DNA of 64,000 nucleotides from Limnohabitans sp. 15K (lineage in GTDB: Bacteria; Pseudomonadota; Gammaproteobacteria; Burkholderiales; Burkholderiaceae_C): contig NZ_NESM01000001.1 of the NCBI RefSeq assembly GCF_002778285.1, forward strand, positions 1,324,501 to 1,388,500. The letters run 5' to 3'. Position 1 is the first letter of the stretch; every line of letters starts with the position of its first letter. Positions 46,011 to 55,262 of the stretch are shown in pieces. The notes under the pieces are model-generated. The model was not told where the DNA came from and did no database searches. It was given only the letters and a program-made list of their open reading frames with translations. The translations under genes were made by a program, and so were the position numbers.

Positions 46011-47198
46011 TTATGCCGTGTCCAGAACCGGTTCAGCACGCGCTGTAGGGTGCATGGGCAAGGCCAACAGCAGCCACGCCAGCATTGCCACAGCGCAACA
46101 GGCAAAAAGGGCCGGACTGCCCCAGTTTTTGACCAACCAGCCGCCGCCCCAGCCACCCACAAAGAAACCCAAGGATTGCAAGGTGTTGTACACCCCTAAT
46201 GCCGTGCCGCGCACTTGGATGGGCGCCATGCGTGAGGCCAAGCTGGGCTGTGTGGCTTCGAGCGCATTGAAGCCGCAAAAAAAGAGGAATAACAGCGCCG
46301 CCATGGCCCCCAAACTGGTGGTGCCCGAAGACTGGACCAACAAGCCGATCTGAACCAAGGCGATCAAGGCAATCGCCCCCAGGAATGCTTTTTTCAGGTG
46401 TCCCCGGCGCTCCATCGCAAATACGACACCAATCAACACAAAAGAACCCAACACAGCGGCCAAATAAACCTGCCAGTGGTCAGATTTGGCCAATCCCGCC
46501 TGAACCAGCAGGGCCGGCACAGCCACCCACATGGCCAACTGGACCGCATGCAGCACAAAAACACCGAAATTCAGACGCATCAAACCCGCATGGCGCAGCA
46601 CAGCCTTCAGGCCCCCTCGGGCTGGTACCTTGATTTGAGGGGGCGCCGGGGGCGCCCCCCAAACCACCACCAGCACGCCCAGCAAAGCCAACACACCGGT
46701 CAAGCCAAAAAGACCCGACAAACCGACGTAGCCCACCAACACCGGGGCCACCACCAAAGAAAAAGCAAACATCAAACCGATGCTGGTCCCCACCAAGGCC
46801 ATGGCTTTGGTGCGAACCTCGTCACGGGTCAAATCGGCCAGCAAAGCTGTGACGGCCGCGGAAACAGCACCCGCACCTTGCAAACTTCTCCCCACCAGCA
46901 AATGGGTCAAATCATTGGCAGCTGCGGCCCAGAAACTGCCCAGCGCAAAAATGAACAGGCCCACAACAATCACGCGCTTGCGGCCAAAATGGTCCGAAGC
47001 CATGCCAAAAGGCAGCTGCAAAAAAGCTTGCGTCAAGCCATAAATGCCCAGGGCCAAACCCAACAAGGCCGGGTCGTCACCCCCAGGGTACTGGCGGGCC
47101 TCCAAAGCAAAAACAGGCAAGACCAAAAACAAGCCGAGCATGCGCAGGGCAAAGATGGCAGACAAAGAAGCGCTGGCACGCCGCTCCAGCGGATTCAT
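46011..47198 (-). CDS. MFS transporter (YajR-like)
   Basis: A 395-residue permease with about 12 membrane spans. Helix 1 (LRMLGLFLVLPVFALEA) and the loop GMASDHFGRKRVIVVGL (motif A) fit MFS transporters of the YajR type, which often lie between uvrA and ssb in Betaproteobacteria. I choose the ATG at 47198; upstream in-frame codons including a GTG are possible. The C-terminal cytoplasmic domain of E. coli YajR is absent. The substrate is unknown. Confidence 0.82.
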   Translation of the reverse strand: MNPLERRASASLSAIFALRMLGLFLVLPVFALEARQYPGGDDPALLGLALGIYGLTQAFLQLPFGMASDHFGRKRVIVVGLFIFALGSFWAAAANDLTHLLVGRSLQGAGAVSAAVTALLADLTRDEVRTKAMALVGTSIGLMFAFSLVVAPVLVGYVGLSGLFGLTGVLALLGVLVVVWGAPPAPPQIKVPARGGLKAVLRHAGLMRLNFGVFVLHAVQLAMWVAVPALLVQAGLAKSDHWQVYLAAVLGSFVLIGVVFAMERRGHLKKAFLGAIALIALVQIGLLVQSSGTTSLGAMAALLFLFFCGFNALEATQPSLASRMAPIQVRGTALGVYNTLQSLGFFVGGWGGGWLVKNWGSPALFACCAVAMLAWLLLALPMHPTARAEPVLDTA

Positions 47199-47381
47199 GG
47201 GCACAGAAGTGGCCGCAAAAGTGGTCGCAGATGGCTTTTCAGGGTTTTCGGTCACACACAGCAGCCCAGGGCAAGAATTCAAGTGAGAGGGGGGGCTGGA
47301 TTGTCCCTGATTGCGCAGCCAAGGTGCCAAGACTTGCCGTGACGGGGATAATCAAAGGTTTTGCCGATCTGACCACCCACC

Positions 47382-50309
47382 GTGAAACTTGCCGATTCCC
47401 CTCTCTTGCCCGAAGAACCCGATGCAGCGCGGTATTTGGCGTCAGCGCTGCGGCAAACCCACATCAGCGTGCGCGGTGCCCGCACGCACAACCTCAAAAA
47501 CATCGACCTCGACATCCCGCGCAACCAACTGGTGGTGATCACTGGCTTGTCGGGCTCGGGCAAGTCGAGTTTGGCCTTTGACACGCTGTACGCCGAAGGC
47601 CAGCGCCGCTATGTGGAAAGCCTGTCGGCCTATGCGCGGCAGTTTCTGCAGTTGATGGACAAGCCCGATGTGGACCTGATCGAGGGTCTGTCGCCCGCCA
47701 TTTCCATCGAGCAAAAAGCCACCAGTCACAACCCGCGCTCCACCGTGGGCACGGTGACCGAGATCCACGACTACCTGCGCCTGCTGTACGCCCGCGCAGG
47801 CACGCCCTATTGCCCCGACCACAACCTGCCTTTGCAAGCGCAAACCGTGAGCCAGATGGTGGACGCCGTGTTGGCCCTGCCCGAAGACACCAAGCTCATG
47901 ATCCTCGCGCCGATTGCCCGCGAGAAAAAAGGCGAGTTCGAGAAAGTGTTTGAGCAGATGCAGGCGCTGGGCTATGTGCGCTTTCGCATCAATGGCCAGA
48001 CGGTGGAAGTCGAAAACCTGCCCACGCTCAAGAAAACCGAGAAGCACAACATCGACGTGGTGGTGGACCGCATCAAAGTTCGCGCTGAGGAGGATGCCAA
48101 AGCCCGCGACGCCCTGCGCCAGCGACTGGCCGAAAGCTTTGAGGCCGCGCTGCAACTGGCAGAACACCGCGCCGTGGCACTCGAGATGGACACAGGCAAA
48201 GAACACCTGTTCAACGCCAAGTTCTCGTGCCCCGTGTGCACCTATTCCATCAGCGAGCTCGAACCACGCCTGTTCTCGTTCAACTCGCCCATGGGCGCTT
48301 GCCCCACTTGCGACGGCATTGGCAGCATGGCGTTTTTTGACCCGGAGCGGGTCGTTGCTTTTCCCTCGCTCAGCCTGGCAAGTGGTGCCATCAAAGGATG
48401 GGACCGGCGCAATGGCTTTTACTTCAGCATGCTCGAGAGCCTGGCCAAGCACTACCAGTTCGACATCGAAGCGCCGTTTGAAAAACTCGCGCCCATCCAC
48501 CAACAAGTATTGCTGTTCGGCTCGGGCGATGAAGAAATCAAGTTCAGCTACACGATGGAGTCCGGCGCCTCGCAGGGCAAGAAGGTCAGCAAGAAGCACC
48601 CGTTTGAGGGCATCATCCCCAACATGACGCGGCGCTACCGCGAGACCGACTCGTCGGTGGTGCGCGAGGACCTGGCGCGCTACCGCAACATGCAGGCCTG
48701 CACCGATTGCCAAGGCACGCGCTTGCGGCGCGAGGCGCGCCATGTGCGCATTGGCGAAGGCGCACAGGCCCGCGCTATTTACGAAATCAGCCACATCACC
48801 CTGGGCGAGTCGCAGCAGTATTTTCAGGGCCTGAGCATGCATGGGGCCAAGGCCGAGATCGCCGACAAGGTGGTGCGCGAGATCGCACTGCGCCTGAAGT
48901 TCTTGAACGACGTGGGTCTGAATTATTTGAGCCTGGACCGCAGCGCCGACACCCTGAGTGGTGGCGAGTCGCAACGCATCCGCCTGGCCAGCCAGATCGG
49001 CTCCGGCCTCACGGGCGTGATGTATGTACTGGACGAGCCCAGCATCGGACTGCACCAACGAGACAACGACCGCCTGATCGGCACGCTGCAACACCTGCGC
49101 GACATCGGCAACAGCGTGCTGGTGGTCGAGCACGACGAAGACATGATCCGCGTGGCGGACCATGTGATCGACATGGGGCCGGGTGCGGGCGTACACGGCG
49201 GGCGCGTGATGGCGCAGGGCACCTGCGCCGACATATTGGCCGCGCCCGATTCGGTCACCGGCCAATACATGTCGGGCCGAAAAAAGATCGAGATTCCCAA
49301 ACGCCACAAAGCGGGCAAGGACTTCATCGAGATCGTCGGCGCTTCGGGCAACAACTTGAAAAGCGTGAACGTGAAGTTTCCCGTGGGCTTGCTCACTTGC
49401 GTGACGGGTGTCTCAGGCTCGGGCAAATCGACCTTGGTGAACGACACGCTTTACACCGCAGCGGCGCACCAGATCCACCGCGCCCATGACGAGGCTGCCG
49501 CCCATGAAGAGATCAAAGGGCTGGAGCATTTCGACAAAGTCATCAACGTGGACCAGTCGCCCATTGGCCGCACGCCGCGCAGCAACCCCGCCACCTACAC
49601 GGGCCTGTTCACCCACATCCGCGAGCTGATGGCCGAAGTGCCAGCCGCCCGTGAGCGCGGCTACGGCCCGGGGCGTTTCAGCTTCAACGTGACCGGCGGC
49701 CGCTGCGAAGCCTGCCAGGGCGACGGCATGGTGAAAGTGGAGATGCATTTTTTGCCCGATGTGTACGTGCCCTGCGACGTGTGCCACGGCATGCGCTACA
49801 ACCGCGAAACGCTGGAGGTTCAATACAAGGGCCAAAACATCGCGCAGATTTTGAACATGACTGTGGAAGCCGCACACCAGTTCTTCAGCGCCGTGCCCAA
49901 CATCGCCCGCAAGCTGCAAACCTTGCTCGACGTCGGCCTGACCTACATCCGCCTCGGCCAAAGCGCCACAACACTCTCAGGTGGCGAGGCGCAACGCGTC
50001 AAGCTCGCGCTCGAATTGTCCAAACGCGATACGGGCCGCACGCTTTACATCCTGGACGAACCCACCACAGGCCTGCACTTTGCCGACATCGACCTGCTGC
50101 TCAAGGTGCTTCACCAGCTGCGTGACGCGGGCAACACCATCGTCATCATCGAGCACAACCTCGACGTGATCAAAACCGCCGACTGGCTGATCGACATGGG
50201 GCCGGAAGGTGGTGCGGGCGGTGGCACGGTACTGGGCGAAGGCACCCCCGAGCAACTGGCCAAAAACAAGGCGAGTTTCACCGGCCACTATTTGGCGCGC
50301 TTGCTTTAA
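47382..50309 (+). CDS. uvrA: UvrABC excinuclease subunit A
   Basis: A 975-residue DNA-damage recognition ATPase. Two ABC modules are complete: Walker [20 protein letters not shown] and [15 protein letters not shown], with signatures [12 protein letters not shown] and [12 protein letters not shown]. Zinc sites are visible as CPVC...CPTC and CEAC...CDVC. The start is GTG at 47382. It is somewhat longer than E. coli UvrA (940) because of small insertions. It is divergent from the MFS gene and followed by a glutaredoxin-like gene. Confidence 0.96.
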   Translation: MKLADSPLLPEEPDAARYLASALRQTHISVRGARTHNLKNIDLDIPRNQLVVITGLSGSGKSSLAFDTLYAEGQRRYVESLSAYARQFLQLMDKPDVDLIEGLSPAISIEQKATSHNPRSTVGTVTEIHDYLRLLYARAGTPYCPDHNLPLQAQTVSQMVDAVLALPEDTKLMILAPIAREKKGEFEKVFEQMQALGYVRFRINGQTVEVENLPTLKKTEKHNIDVVVDRIKVRAEEDAKARDALRQRLAESFEAALQLAEHRAVALEMDTGKEHLFNAKFSCPVCTYSISELEPRLFSFNSPMGACPTCDGIGSMAFFDPERVVAFPSLSLASGAIKGWDRRNGFYFSMLESLAKHYQFDIEAPFEKLAPIHQQVLLFGSGDEEIKFSYTMESGASQGKKVSKKHPFEGIIPNMTRRYRETDSSVVREDLARYRNMQACTDCQGTRLRREARHVRIGEGAQARAIYEISHITLGESQQYFQGLSMHGAKAEIADKVVREIALRLKFLNDVGLNYLSLDRSADTLSGGESQRIRLASQIGSGLTGVMYVLDEPSIGLHQRDNDRLIGTLQHLRDIGNSVLVVEHDEDMIRVADHVIDMGPGAGVHGGRVMAQGTCADILAAPDSVTGQYMSGRKKIEIPKRHKAGKDFIEIVGASGNNLKSVNVKFPVGLLTCVTGVSGSGKSTLVNDTLYTAAAHQIHRAHDEAAAHEEIKGLEHFDKVINVDQSPIGRTPRSNPATYTGLFTHIRELMAEVPAARERGYGPGRFSFNVTGGRCEACQGDGMVKVEMHFLPDVYVPCDVCHGMRYNRETLEVQYKGQNIAQILNMTVEAAHQFFSAVPNIARKLQTLLDVGLTYIRLGQSATTLSGGEAQRVKLALELSKRDTGRTLYILDEPTTGLHFADIDLLLKVLHQLRDAGNTIVIIEHNLDVIKTADWLIDMGPEGGAGGGTVLGEGTPEQLAKNKASFTGHYLARLL

Positions 50310-50360
50310 ACACTCTACCCACACCTTTTCATCCAACCACTTTTGAAATTTCAAACCACT

Positions 50361-50747
50361 ATGAAAATCGTGATCCGTACATTTTTCAGAACCCTGCGCG
50401 TAGTGCTGGGCCCCGTCATGCTGCTGAAAGAACGCCTGACCCAACCGGCGGGTGTGCAACGCCCACAAGCCGCACAAGCAGCGATCGACCAACAGTGCCA
50501 AAGCCTGGCGCTGTACCAATTCAGCACCTGCCCGTTTTGCATCAAGGTGCGCCAGGAAATGCGCCGCCTGTCCTTGCCCATTGAAAAGCGCGATGCGCAG
50601 CACCACGCCGCCAACCGCGACGCCTTGTTGCAAGGCAGTGGGGCCACCAAGGTCCCTTGCCTCCAAATCACCGAAGCCAATGGCCAGACCCGGTGGCTGC
50701 AAGACTCGACCGAGATCGTGGCGTATTTGCGCGAGCGATTTGCCTGA
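50361..50747 (+). CDS. Glutaredoxin-like protein with an N-terminal hydrophobic segment
   Basis: A 128-residue protein whose C-terminal 75 residues form a glutaredoxin/GST-N thioredoxin fold. The redox motif is CPFC in LYQFSTCPFCIKVRQEMRRLS, the cis-Pro is in KVPCLQI, and DSTEIVAYLRERF is the end helix. About 45 basic and hydrophobic N-terminal residues (MKIVIRTFFRTLRVVLGPVMLL) may anchor it to the membrane. It lies 51 bases after uvrA in the same direction. Confidence 0.82.
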   Translation: MKIVIRTFFRTLRVVLGPVMLLKERLTQPAGVQRPQAAQAAIDQQCQSLALYQFSTCPFCIKVRQEMRRLSLPIEKRDAQHHAANRDALLQGSGATKVPCLQITEANGQTRWLQDSTEIVAYLRERFA

Positions 50748-50826
50748 ACTTCCGCCTGCAAGACATCAAACGCAGGCAGGTCGGTGGCTTCAGCTCCGAC
50801 ATGCCCCCTGACCCCACCCTTCGTCC

Positions 50827-51434
50827 ATGGAAACCGAACTCAAACTCAGCCTGTCGGCGCCTGAGCTGCCTCGCCTGCTGGCCCACCCACTGCTGGCCAC
50901 AGGCGCAGACATGCAGCGCCTGCTCAACACCTATTTCGACACGCCCGACTTGGCACTGCAAAAGCGCCGCATGGCGGTGCGCGAGCGGCTGGCGGGTGAT
51001 CAATGGTTGTAGGCCACAGCCAAAATGGCTTGTCGCGCAGGCAAGAATGGGAAGGTCCGACCACGCCGGGTGCGCTGCAATTCGATGCGCTGGTAGATGA
51101 CGCCGCACTGGCGCAAGATCTGATGACCCTTCGCCCCGATTTACGCGCCTTGTTTTGTACCGACTTTGAGCGTCAGCGCTGGGTCATCACCCATGATGGC
51201 GCGCGCATCGAAGTTGCCATCGATCAGGGCCGCATCCATGTGCCCGGCACCGACCTGAGCGAGCCGCTGCTGGAGCTGGAATTGGAACTGCTCAGTGGGC
51301 CGGAAGATGCCCTGATGGCGTTGGCCGATGTGCTGCGCCAGACACCGCTAGGTGCAGTGATGCTGGTGCCCAGCGATGCGAGCAAAGCACAGCGGGGGAT
51401 GGCCTTGTGCGCTAGGGCCATAGCTACAAGTTGA
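50827..51434 (+). pseudogene. CYTH-domain triphosphatase, disrupted by a stop and a frameshift
   Basis: The 5' part encodes METELKLSLSAP (the CYTH ExExK-type start) through RMAVRERLAGDQWL, then a TAG at 51010-51012. The 3' part, in another frame from about 51027, resumes with GLSRRQEWEGPTTPGALQFDAL and continues to 51434 with IEVAIDQGRI and LLELELELLSG, all typical of CYTH inorganic triphosphatases. A CAG-to-TAG change and one lost base near 51027 would explain both lesions. CYTH proteins hydrolyse tripolyphosphate. A sequencing error could account for one lesion but less easily for two within 20 bases. Confidence 0.8.
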
Positions 51435-51441
51435 AAAACAC

Positions 51442-51705
51442 TTATTGGTAATGCCCCCGACAGGCAATCACGGTCAGCTCCACATCGTCCACGGCATAAA
51501 CCAGTCGATGAACATCATCGATGCGCCTAGACCAATAACCTGACAAATTGCCTAACAAGGGCTCGGGCTTGCCAATGCCTTCAAACGGGTCGCGCCGGGC
51601 CGCATCGATCAACAGATTGATTCGCTTGAGGGTCTTTTTATCCTGCCCTTGCCAATACACATAATCGGCCCAGGCAGGCGATGTGAAGGCAATCCCCCGG
51701 CTCAT
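51442..51705 (-). CDS. yoeB: YoeB-family toxin
   Basis: An 87-residue ribosome-dependent mRNA endonuclease of the RelE/YoeB family. DPFEGIGKPEPLLGNLSGYW and SRRIDDVHRLVYAV are nearly the E. coli YoeB sequence, and the catalytic residues fall in KPEP (Glu), SRRI (Arg) and the terminal RGHYQ (His). It overlaps the antitoxin gene by four bases (ATGA) and is expressed after it. It is convergent with the broken CYTH gene. Confidence 0.93.
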   Translation of the reverse strand: MSRGIAFTSPAWADYVYWQGQDKKTLKRINLLIDAARRDPFEGIGKPEPLLGNLSGYWSRRIDDVHRLVYAVDDVELTVIACRGHYQ

Positions 51706-51956
51706 GGGGTGATCAGTTCACGGCGCTTGGCTTTGCCGGCTTTGTGCTCGGCAATGGATGCCGCCAAGTGCGCTGCGTTGGCGGGACTCGAAAGCAAGTA
51801 CAGGGTTTCGGCCATGCTCTGGTAGTGCGCCATGGACATCACCACCGCGTCACCGCCATCACGGCGGGTGATGATGGTGATGTCGGCATCGTCTTCCACG
51901 CCGTCCAGAACAGACTTCAGTCCGTTGCGTGCTTCGGAATAACTGATGATTCGCAT
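51702..51956 (-). CDS. yefM: YefM-family antitoxin (Phd/YefM)
   Basis: An 84-residue antitoxin. The DNA-binding Phd/YefM N-terminus is MRIISYSEARNGLKSVLDGV and the signature GDAVVMSMAHYQSMAETLYLL is clear. The C-terminal tail, which wraps the toxin, is short and charged. It is the first gene of the pair and follows a perfect palindrome that probably serves as its operator. Confidence 0.93.
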   Translation of the reverse strand: MRIISYSEARNGLKSVLDGVEDDADITIITRRDGGDAVVMSMAHYQSMAETLYLLSSPANAAHLAASIAEHKAGKAKRRELITP

Positions 51957-51963
51957 GATCGTG

Positions 51964-51987
51964 ACTTGTTCAATATATTGAACAAGT
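51964..51987. promoter_or_regulatory. 24-bp perfect palindrome, probable YefM operator
   Basis: The half-site ACTTGTTCAATA (51964-51975) is followed by its exact reverse complement up to 51987. It ends eight bases upstream of the yefM start. YefM-YoeB complexes repress their own promoter through palindromes at this position. Confidence 0.75.
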
Positions 51988-52049
51988 ATTGTAGCTTTTC
52001 CAGCCCTTGGCGGCGATGGCCGCTCAAGGGCATTTGCGCGCTGCGCAGA

Positions 52050-52457
52050 TTACGCAGCGACCACCGTCAGCAAGGTTTGACCATTCGCGACCAGCTTTTC
52101 GCCTTCAGCATCCACCGCAAACAAGTCGCAGCTTGTGAAAATCTGCGCTTTGCCCGGTTTGACCACCCTTGCTCGGGCAATGAACTTTTGACCGACGGCA
52201 GGGCGCAGGCAGTTGACCGAAAAGTTGGCGGCCAACAAATTGGGGCCGGCCACGGTACCTGCTGCAAAGCCGCACGCGGTGTCGATGAGTGTGCCGATCA
52301 AGCCTGCATGCAAAAACCCCGAATACTGCCCGACCTCTGGCCGCCAAGGCATCTGGATCTCGACAAATCCGGGTTCGGCCACGGTGACTTCGATGCCGCA
52401 CCAGCGGTTGAACTCGGCCATGGCGTTGATTTTTTTCAGCATCTCAAGTGGGCTCAT
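52050..52457 (-). CDS. PaaI-type hotdog-fold thioesterase
   Basis: A 135-residue hotdog-fold protein. The motif FLHAGLIGTLIDTACGFAA corresponds to the HGG..xxDxA catalytic region of PaaI thioesterases, with His-Ala in place of His-Gly. It would hydrolyse an acyl-CoA. The ATG has AGGAG upstream and overlaps the stop of the MerR gene (ATGA), so the two are translationally coupled and probably functionally linked. Confidence 0.85.
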   Translation of the reverse strand: MSPLEMLKKINAMAEFNRWCGIEVTVAEPGFVEIQMPWRPEVGQYSGFLHAGLIGTLIDTACGFAAGTVAGPNLLAANFSVNCLRPAVGQKFIARARVVKPGKAQIFTSCDLFAVDAEGEKLVANGQTLLTVVAA

Positions 52458-52813
52458 AGGGTTCTCCTGGCTTGGGTTTTGAACCACCCGATGTGGTCCA
52501 TCAGTTTTTTGCGAAGTGCTTTCTGCTCGGTCAAGAGCTGGTCGATCTCGGCCACACGCGCCAGGATCGCGTCGATCATCTCTTGCGCTGACAGCTTGCC
52601 CGTTTTGAAGCGCGGCAAATACTCAGCGATGAAGGAGAGCGAGAAACCCATCTCACGCGACATGGCGATGAAGATGACGTGCTTGACGGTTTTCTCGTCG
52701 TAATCGCGGTAGCCGTTGGGCAATCTCTGGCTTTCAATGAGTCCGTCAGCTTCATACCGCCGCAAGCGGTGCACCGACACCTGGGTCTTGGCAGAGAGTT
52801 CTGAAATGCGCAT
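52454..52813 (-). CDS. MerR-family regulator
   Basis: A 119-residue MerR-type regulator. The N-terminal winged helix (ISELSAKTQVSVHRLRRYEADGLI) is followed by NGYRDYDEKTVKHVIFI and a long dimerisation helix. No metal-binding Cys motif is present, so it more likely senses an organic or acyl compound. It is first in a two-gene unit with the thioesterase, divergent from the serine hydrolase gene (142-base gap). Confidence 0.87.
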   Translation of the reverse strand: MRISELSAKTQVSVHRLRRYEADGLIESQRLPNGYRDYDEKTVKHVIFIAMSREMGFSLSFIAEYLPRFKTGKLSAQEMIDAILARVAEIDQLLTEQKALRKKLMDHIGWFKTQARRTL

Positions 52814-52955
52814 GGATTCAGTCTAGCAACGCTCGCACAACGCCAAGGTTCTGTGCCTTGACGCATGAGCGACAAGCCAAACAAGCATCTGCGCCGCAGG
52901 TGATACCCGGTTGCGCGATGCTGGTGTACAAAACACCCCTCAACCGGAGCCCCCG

Positions 52956-54131
52956 ATGACTGCACATAAAGCTTTGCCCCACGCCCAACCCGCTGATGTG
53001 GGCCTCTGCCCCGAACGCACGCAGCGCCTGATGGACGTGCTGCGCCGCGAAGTGGACAGCGGCCGACTGCCGGGCGCGGTGGCCATGGTGGCCCGTAAAG
53101 GTCAGATCGCCTTGTTCGAGGCCGTGGGCCAGCAAGACCCCGGCACGGGCGCACCGATGAAAACCGACAGCATCTTCCGCATCTATTCGATGACCAAGCC
53201 GGTCGTGTCGGTGGCGGTGATGATGCTGGTTGAGCGTGGGCAATTGCTGCTCTCCGACCCGGTCAGCCGATGGATGCCCGAGTACGCGAACCAACAGGTG
53301 GCAACAGGCAACGGGTTGGAACCGGTCAAGCAAGAAGCCACGGTGCAAGACCTGCTGCGCCACACGGCAGGGCTGACCTATGAATTTCTCGGCACCTCGC
53401 CCGTGCAGCAGCAGTACGGGCAAGTCAAGATCGCTTCGCGTGAGCGCACCAACGCCGAGTTCTCGCAAACGCTGGCGGCGATGCCCTTGCAGTTCCAGCC
53501 CGGTACCGTGTGGGCCTACAGCCGCGCCACGGATGTACTGGGGCGGCTGGTCGAGGTGGTCAGCGGGCAAGGCTTGGGCGCATTTTTGCAAGCAGAAATC
53601 TTTGGCCCGCTGGGCATGGTGGACACCGGCTTTGCCGTGCCGCCCGATCAGCAGCACCGCATTGCCGAACCCTTCGCGCACGACCCTGATGGCGGCGTAC
53701 CCATGAAGGTGCTCGAACCCCGCCAAGTGCCCGCCATGGAAGGCGGCGGAGGCGGGTTGATGTCCACCATGATGGACTACACCCGCTTTTTGCAGTGCCT
53801 GCGCAACCGGGGCGAGCTGAACGGTATGCGACTGCTGGGCCCGCACACGGTGGACTACATGACCGCCGATCATCTGGGCGGCATGCCGTCAGATGGCACC
53901 TTGCTGCCGCCCGGTCACGGCTTTGGTCTCGGGTTTGCGGTACGCACGCAGCTGGGCTTGTCGCCCGTGCCCGGCTCGGTTGGCCTGTATTACTGGGGCG
54001 GCATCGCCGGCACCACCTTCTTTGTGGACCCAGCGCTGGACATGTACGCGATGCTGATGGTCCAGGCGCCCAATCAGCGGGACTATTACAGGCCCCTGTT
54101 TCGCGACCTGGTCTACGCAGCCTTGCTCTGA
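52956..54131 (+). CDS. Class C beta-lactamase-family serine hydrolase
   Basis: A 391-residue serine hydrolase of the beta-lactamase/EstB family. The SxxK motif is SMTK (Ser78, Lys81), YxN is represented by YSRATD, and GGIAGTTFFVDP takes the place of the KTG box. No signal peptide is evident, favouring a cytoplasmic esterase over a penicillin-hydrolysing enzyme. Start is the ATG at 52956 with GGAG eight bases upstream. It converges on the AraC gene. Confidence 0.85.
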   Translation: MTAHKALPHAQPADVGLCPERTQRLMDVLRREVDSGRLPGAVAMVARKGQIALFEAVGQQDPGTGAPMKTDSIFRIYSMTKPVVSVAVMMLVERGQLLLSDPVSRWMPEYANQQVATGNGLEPVKQEATVQDLLRHTAGLTYEFLGTSPVQQQYGQVKIASRERTNAEFSQTLAAMPLQFQPGTVWAYSRATDVLGRLVEVVSGQGLGAFLQAEIFGPLGMVDTGFAVPPDQQHRIAEPFAHDPDGGVPMKVLEPRQVPAMEGGGGGLMSTMMDYTRFLQCLRNRGELNGMRLLGPHTVDYMTADHLGGMPSDGTLLPPGHGFGLGFAVRTQLGLSPVPGSVGLYYWGGIAGTTFFVDPALDMYAMLMVQAPNQRDYYRPLFRDLVYAALL

Positions 54132-54146
54132 GGCCATACGCCTCAG
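54128..54146. terminator. Hairpin between convergent genes
   Basis: A perfect 7-bp stem CTGAGGC/GCCTCAG with a five-base loop overlaps the hydrolase stop codon and precedes the convergent AraC stop. No T-run on either strand, so its terminator activity is doubtful. Confidence 0.3.
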
Positions 54147-54151
54147 GCCAG

Positions 54152-55129
54152 TCAAAGGCTTTTGCGGTATTCCAGCGGCGTACAGCCACGCCAGCGCCTG
54201 AAGCCGCGACTGAAATTGGTGTCGTCCACAAAGCCCAGTCGCTCTGCGATGGCGCTCATGGGCAGCTGGGTGTTTTTCAGCAACCAACAGGCCATCTCGC
54301 TTTTGGCCTCGTCCAGCAAAGACTGGTAAGTCACCCCTTCGGCCACCAGTCGGCGAATCAAGGTACGCGGTGACATGGCCAAACGCTCGGCCGCCTCCTT
54401 CAGGCTGGGCCAGTCTTGCTGTTCACTGGGCATCATGGCGCGCAAACGTGACACCAGGCTGCCGTCGATGGCAGCGAGTTCTTCTTCGCAGCTTCGGCAC
54501 GCGCTGGCATAGAGCTTGGCGTCGACCGTTGGCGTGGCCTTGCGGGCAATCGCATGCGGAACCCGCAGAAGTGTTTGCGCTTGGGCATAGCGCATCTGCA
54601 TGGGAACATTCAAAGGCACTTCTCCGCTCCAATGCGCGTCAAAGTGCATGTGCGCGGCAGCCTCGTCTCCCGCCACACCCTGGATCATCTTGAACACCGA
54701 GACGGCGGTGCCGATTTCGCAAAAGGTGCGCAGCGGCCCCAGGGGCATGCGCGGCTCCAAAACCAAGCGCATTTCTTCATCATCGCTTTCGCAGCGGTAC
54801 TTGAAGAATCGGTTGCGCATCGAGGCATAGCGCGCCAGCGTGTGCATGGCCTCGCCCACGGTGGCGCTGGACACCACCGCATAACCCATGGCGCCATGGG
54901 CCGATGCCGGGATCAGACTGCCCAGGTCGATGCCCAAATAGGGTTTGTGGGCCACATCCAGTTTTTCAAGCAAGGGCAGCACATCGAGGACCGACACCAT
55001 GCGCCCCCCTTCGGGCAAACGCAGTTCTACCGCCAGGCCCATGCGTTCGGCCAGGGCGATGGCGATCCGCACATAGGCCGGATGGATGACGCCTTCGCGC
55101 CAGGCTGCAGGGGAGGTGGGTTCATTCAT
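54152..55129 (-). CDS. AraC-family regulator of the alk-like operon
   Basis: A 325-residue AraC-type activator. The first 210 residues match the arabinose-binding-like N-terminal domain of the OruR/ArgR group (AHGAMGYAVVSSATVGEAM). The C-terminal double helix-turn-helix includes LKEAAERLAMSPRTLIRRLVAEG and IAERLGFVDDTNFSRGFRRWRG. It is divergent from the desaturase operon with 133 bases between, in which two 16-base direct repeats lie. It is probably the operon's activator and autoregulator. Confidence 0.88.
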   Translation of the reverse strand: MNEPTSPAAWREGVIHPAYVRIAIALAERMGLAVELRLPEGGRMVSVLDVLPLLEKLDVAHKPYLGIDLGSLIPASAHGAMGYAVVSSATVGEAMHTLARYASMRNRFFKYRCESDDEEMRLVLEPRMPLGPLRTFCEIGTAVSVFKMIQGVAGDEAAAHMHFDAHWSGEVPLNVPMQMRYAQAQTLLRVPHAIARKATPTVDAKLYASACRSCEEELAAIDGSLVSRLRAMMPSEQQDWPSLKEAAERLAMSPRTLIRRLVAEGVTYQSLLDEAKSEMACWLLKNTQLPMSAIAERLGFVDDTNFSRGFRRWRGCTPLEYRKSL

Positions 55130-55137
55130 GCAAAGAG

Positions 55138-55174
55138 ATTGTCACTTAATGAGGAAATATTGTCACTTGCTGAG
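55138..55174. promoter_or_regulatory. Paired direct repeats, probable AraC-family binding sites
   Basis: ATTGTCACTT-NN-TGAG occurs at 55138-55153 and again at 55159-55174, differing only at the two middle bases. The repeats are 21 bases apart, two helical turns, as expected for an AraC-type dimer. They lie 9 to 45 bases upstream of the regulator start and about 90 bases upstream of the divergent operon. Confidence 0.65.
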
Positions 55175-55262
55175 CTGTCCGAAATGCGACCACTCCAGAC
55201 AATGACTGATCACACAAACGCTTGGCGGCATGCACCACCAGGCCAACGAGAGAGACAAAAAC

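Noticed and set aside
47199..47381. A LexA (SOS) box between the MFS gene and uvrA
   Set aside because: No CTGT-N8-ACAG or close match was found by eye in this spacer or before ssb.
47442..49307. 621-codon open frame antisense to uvrA
   Set aside because: Same reason: a shadow of uvrA codon usage, with no ribosome site or domain.
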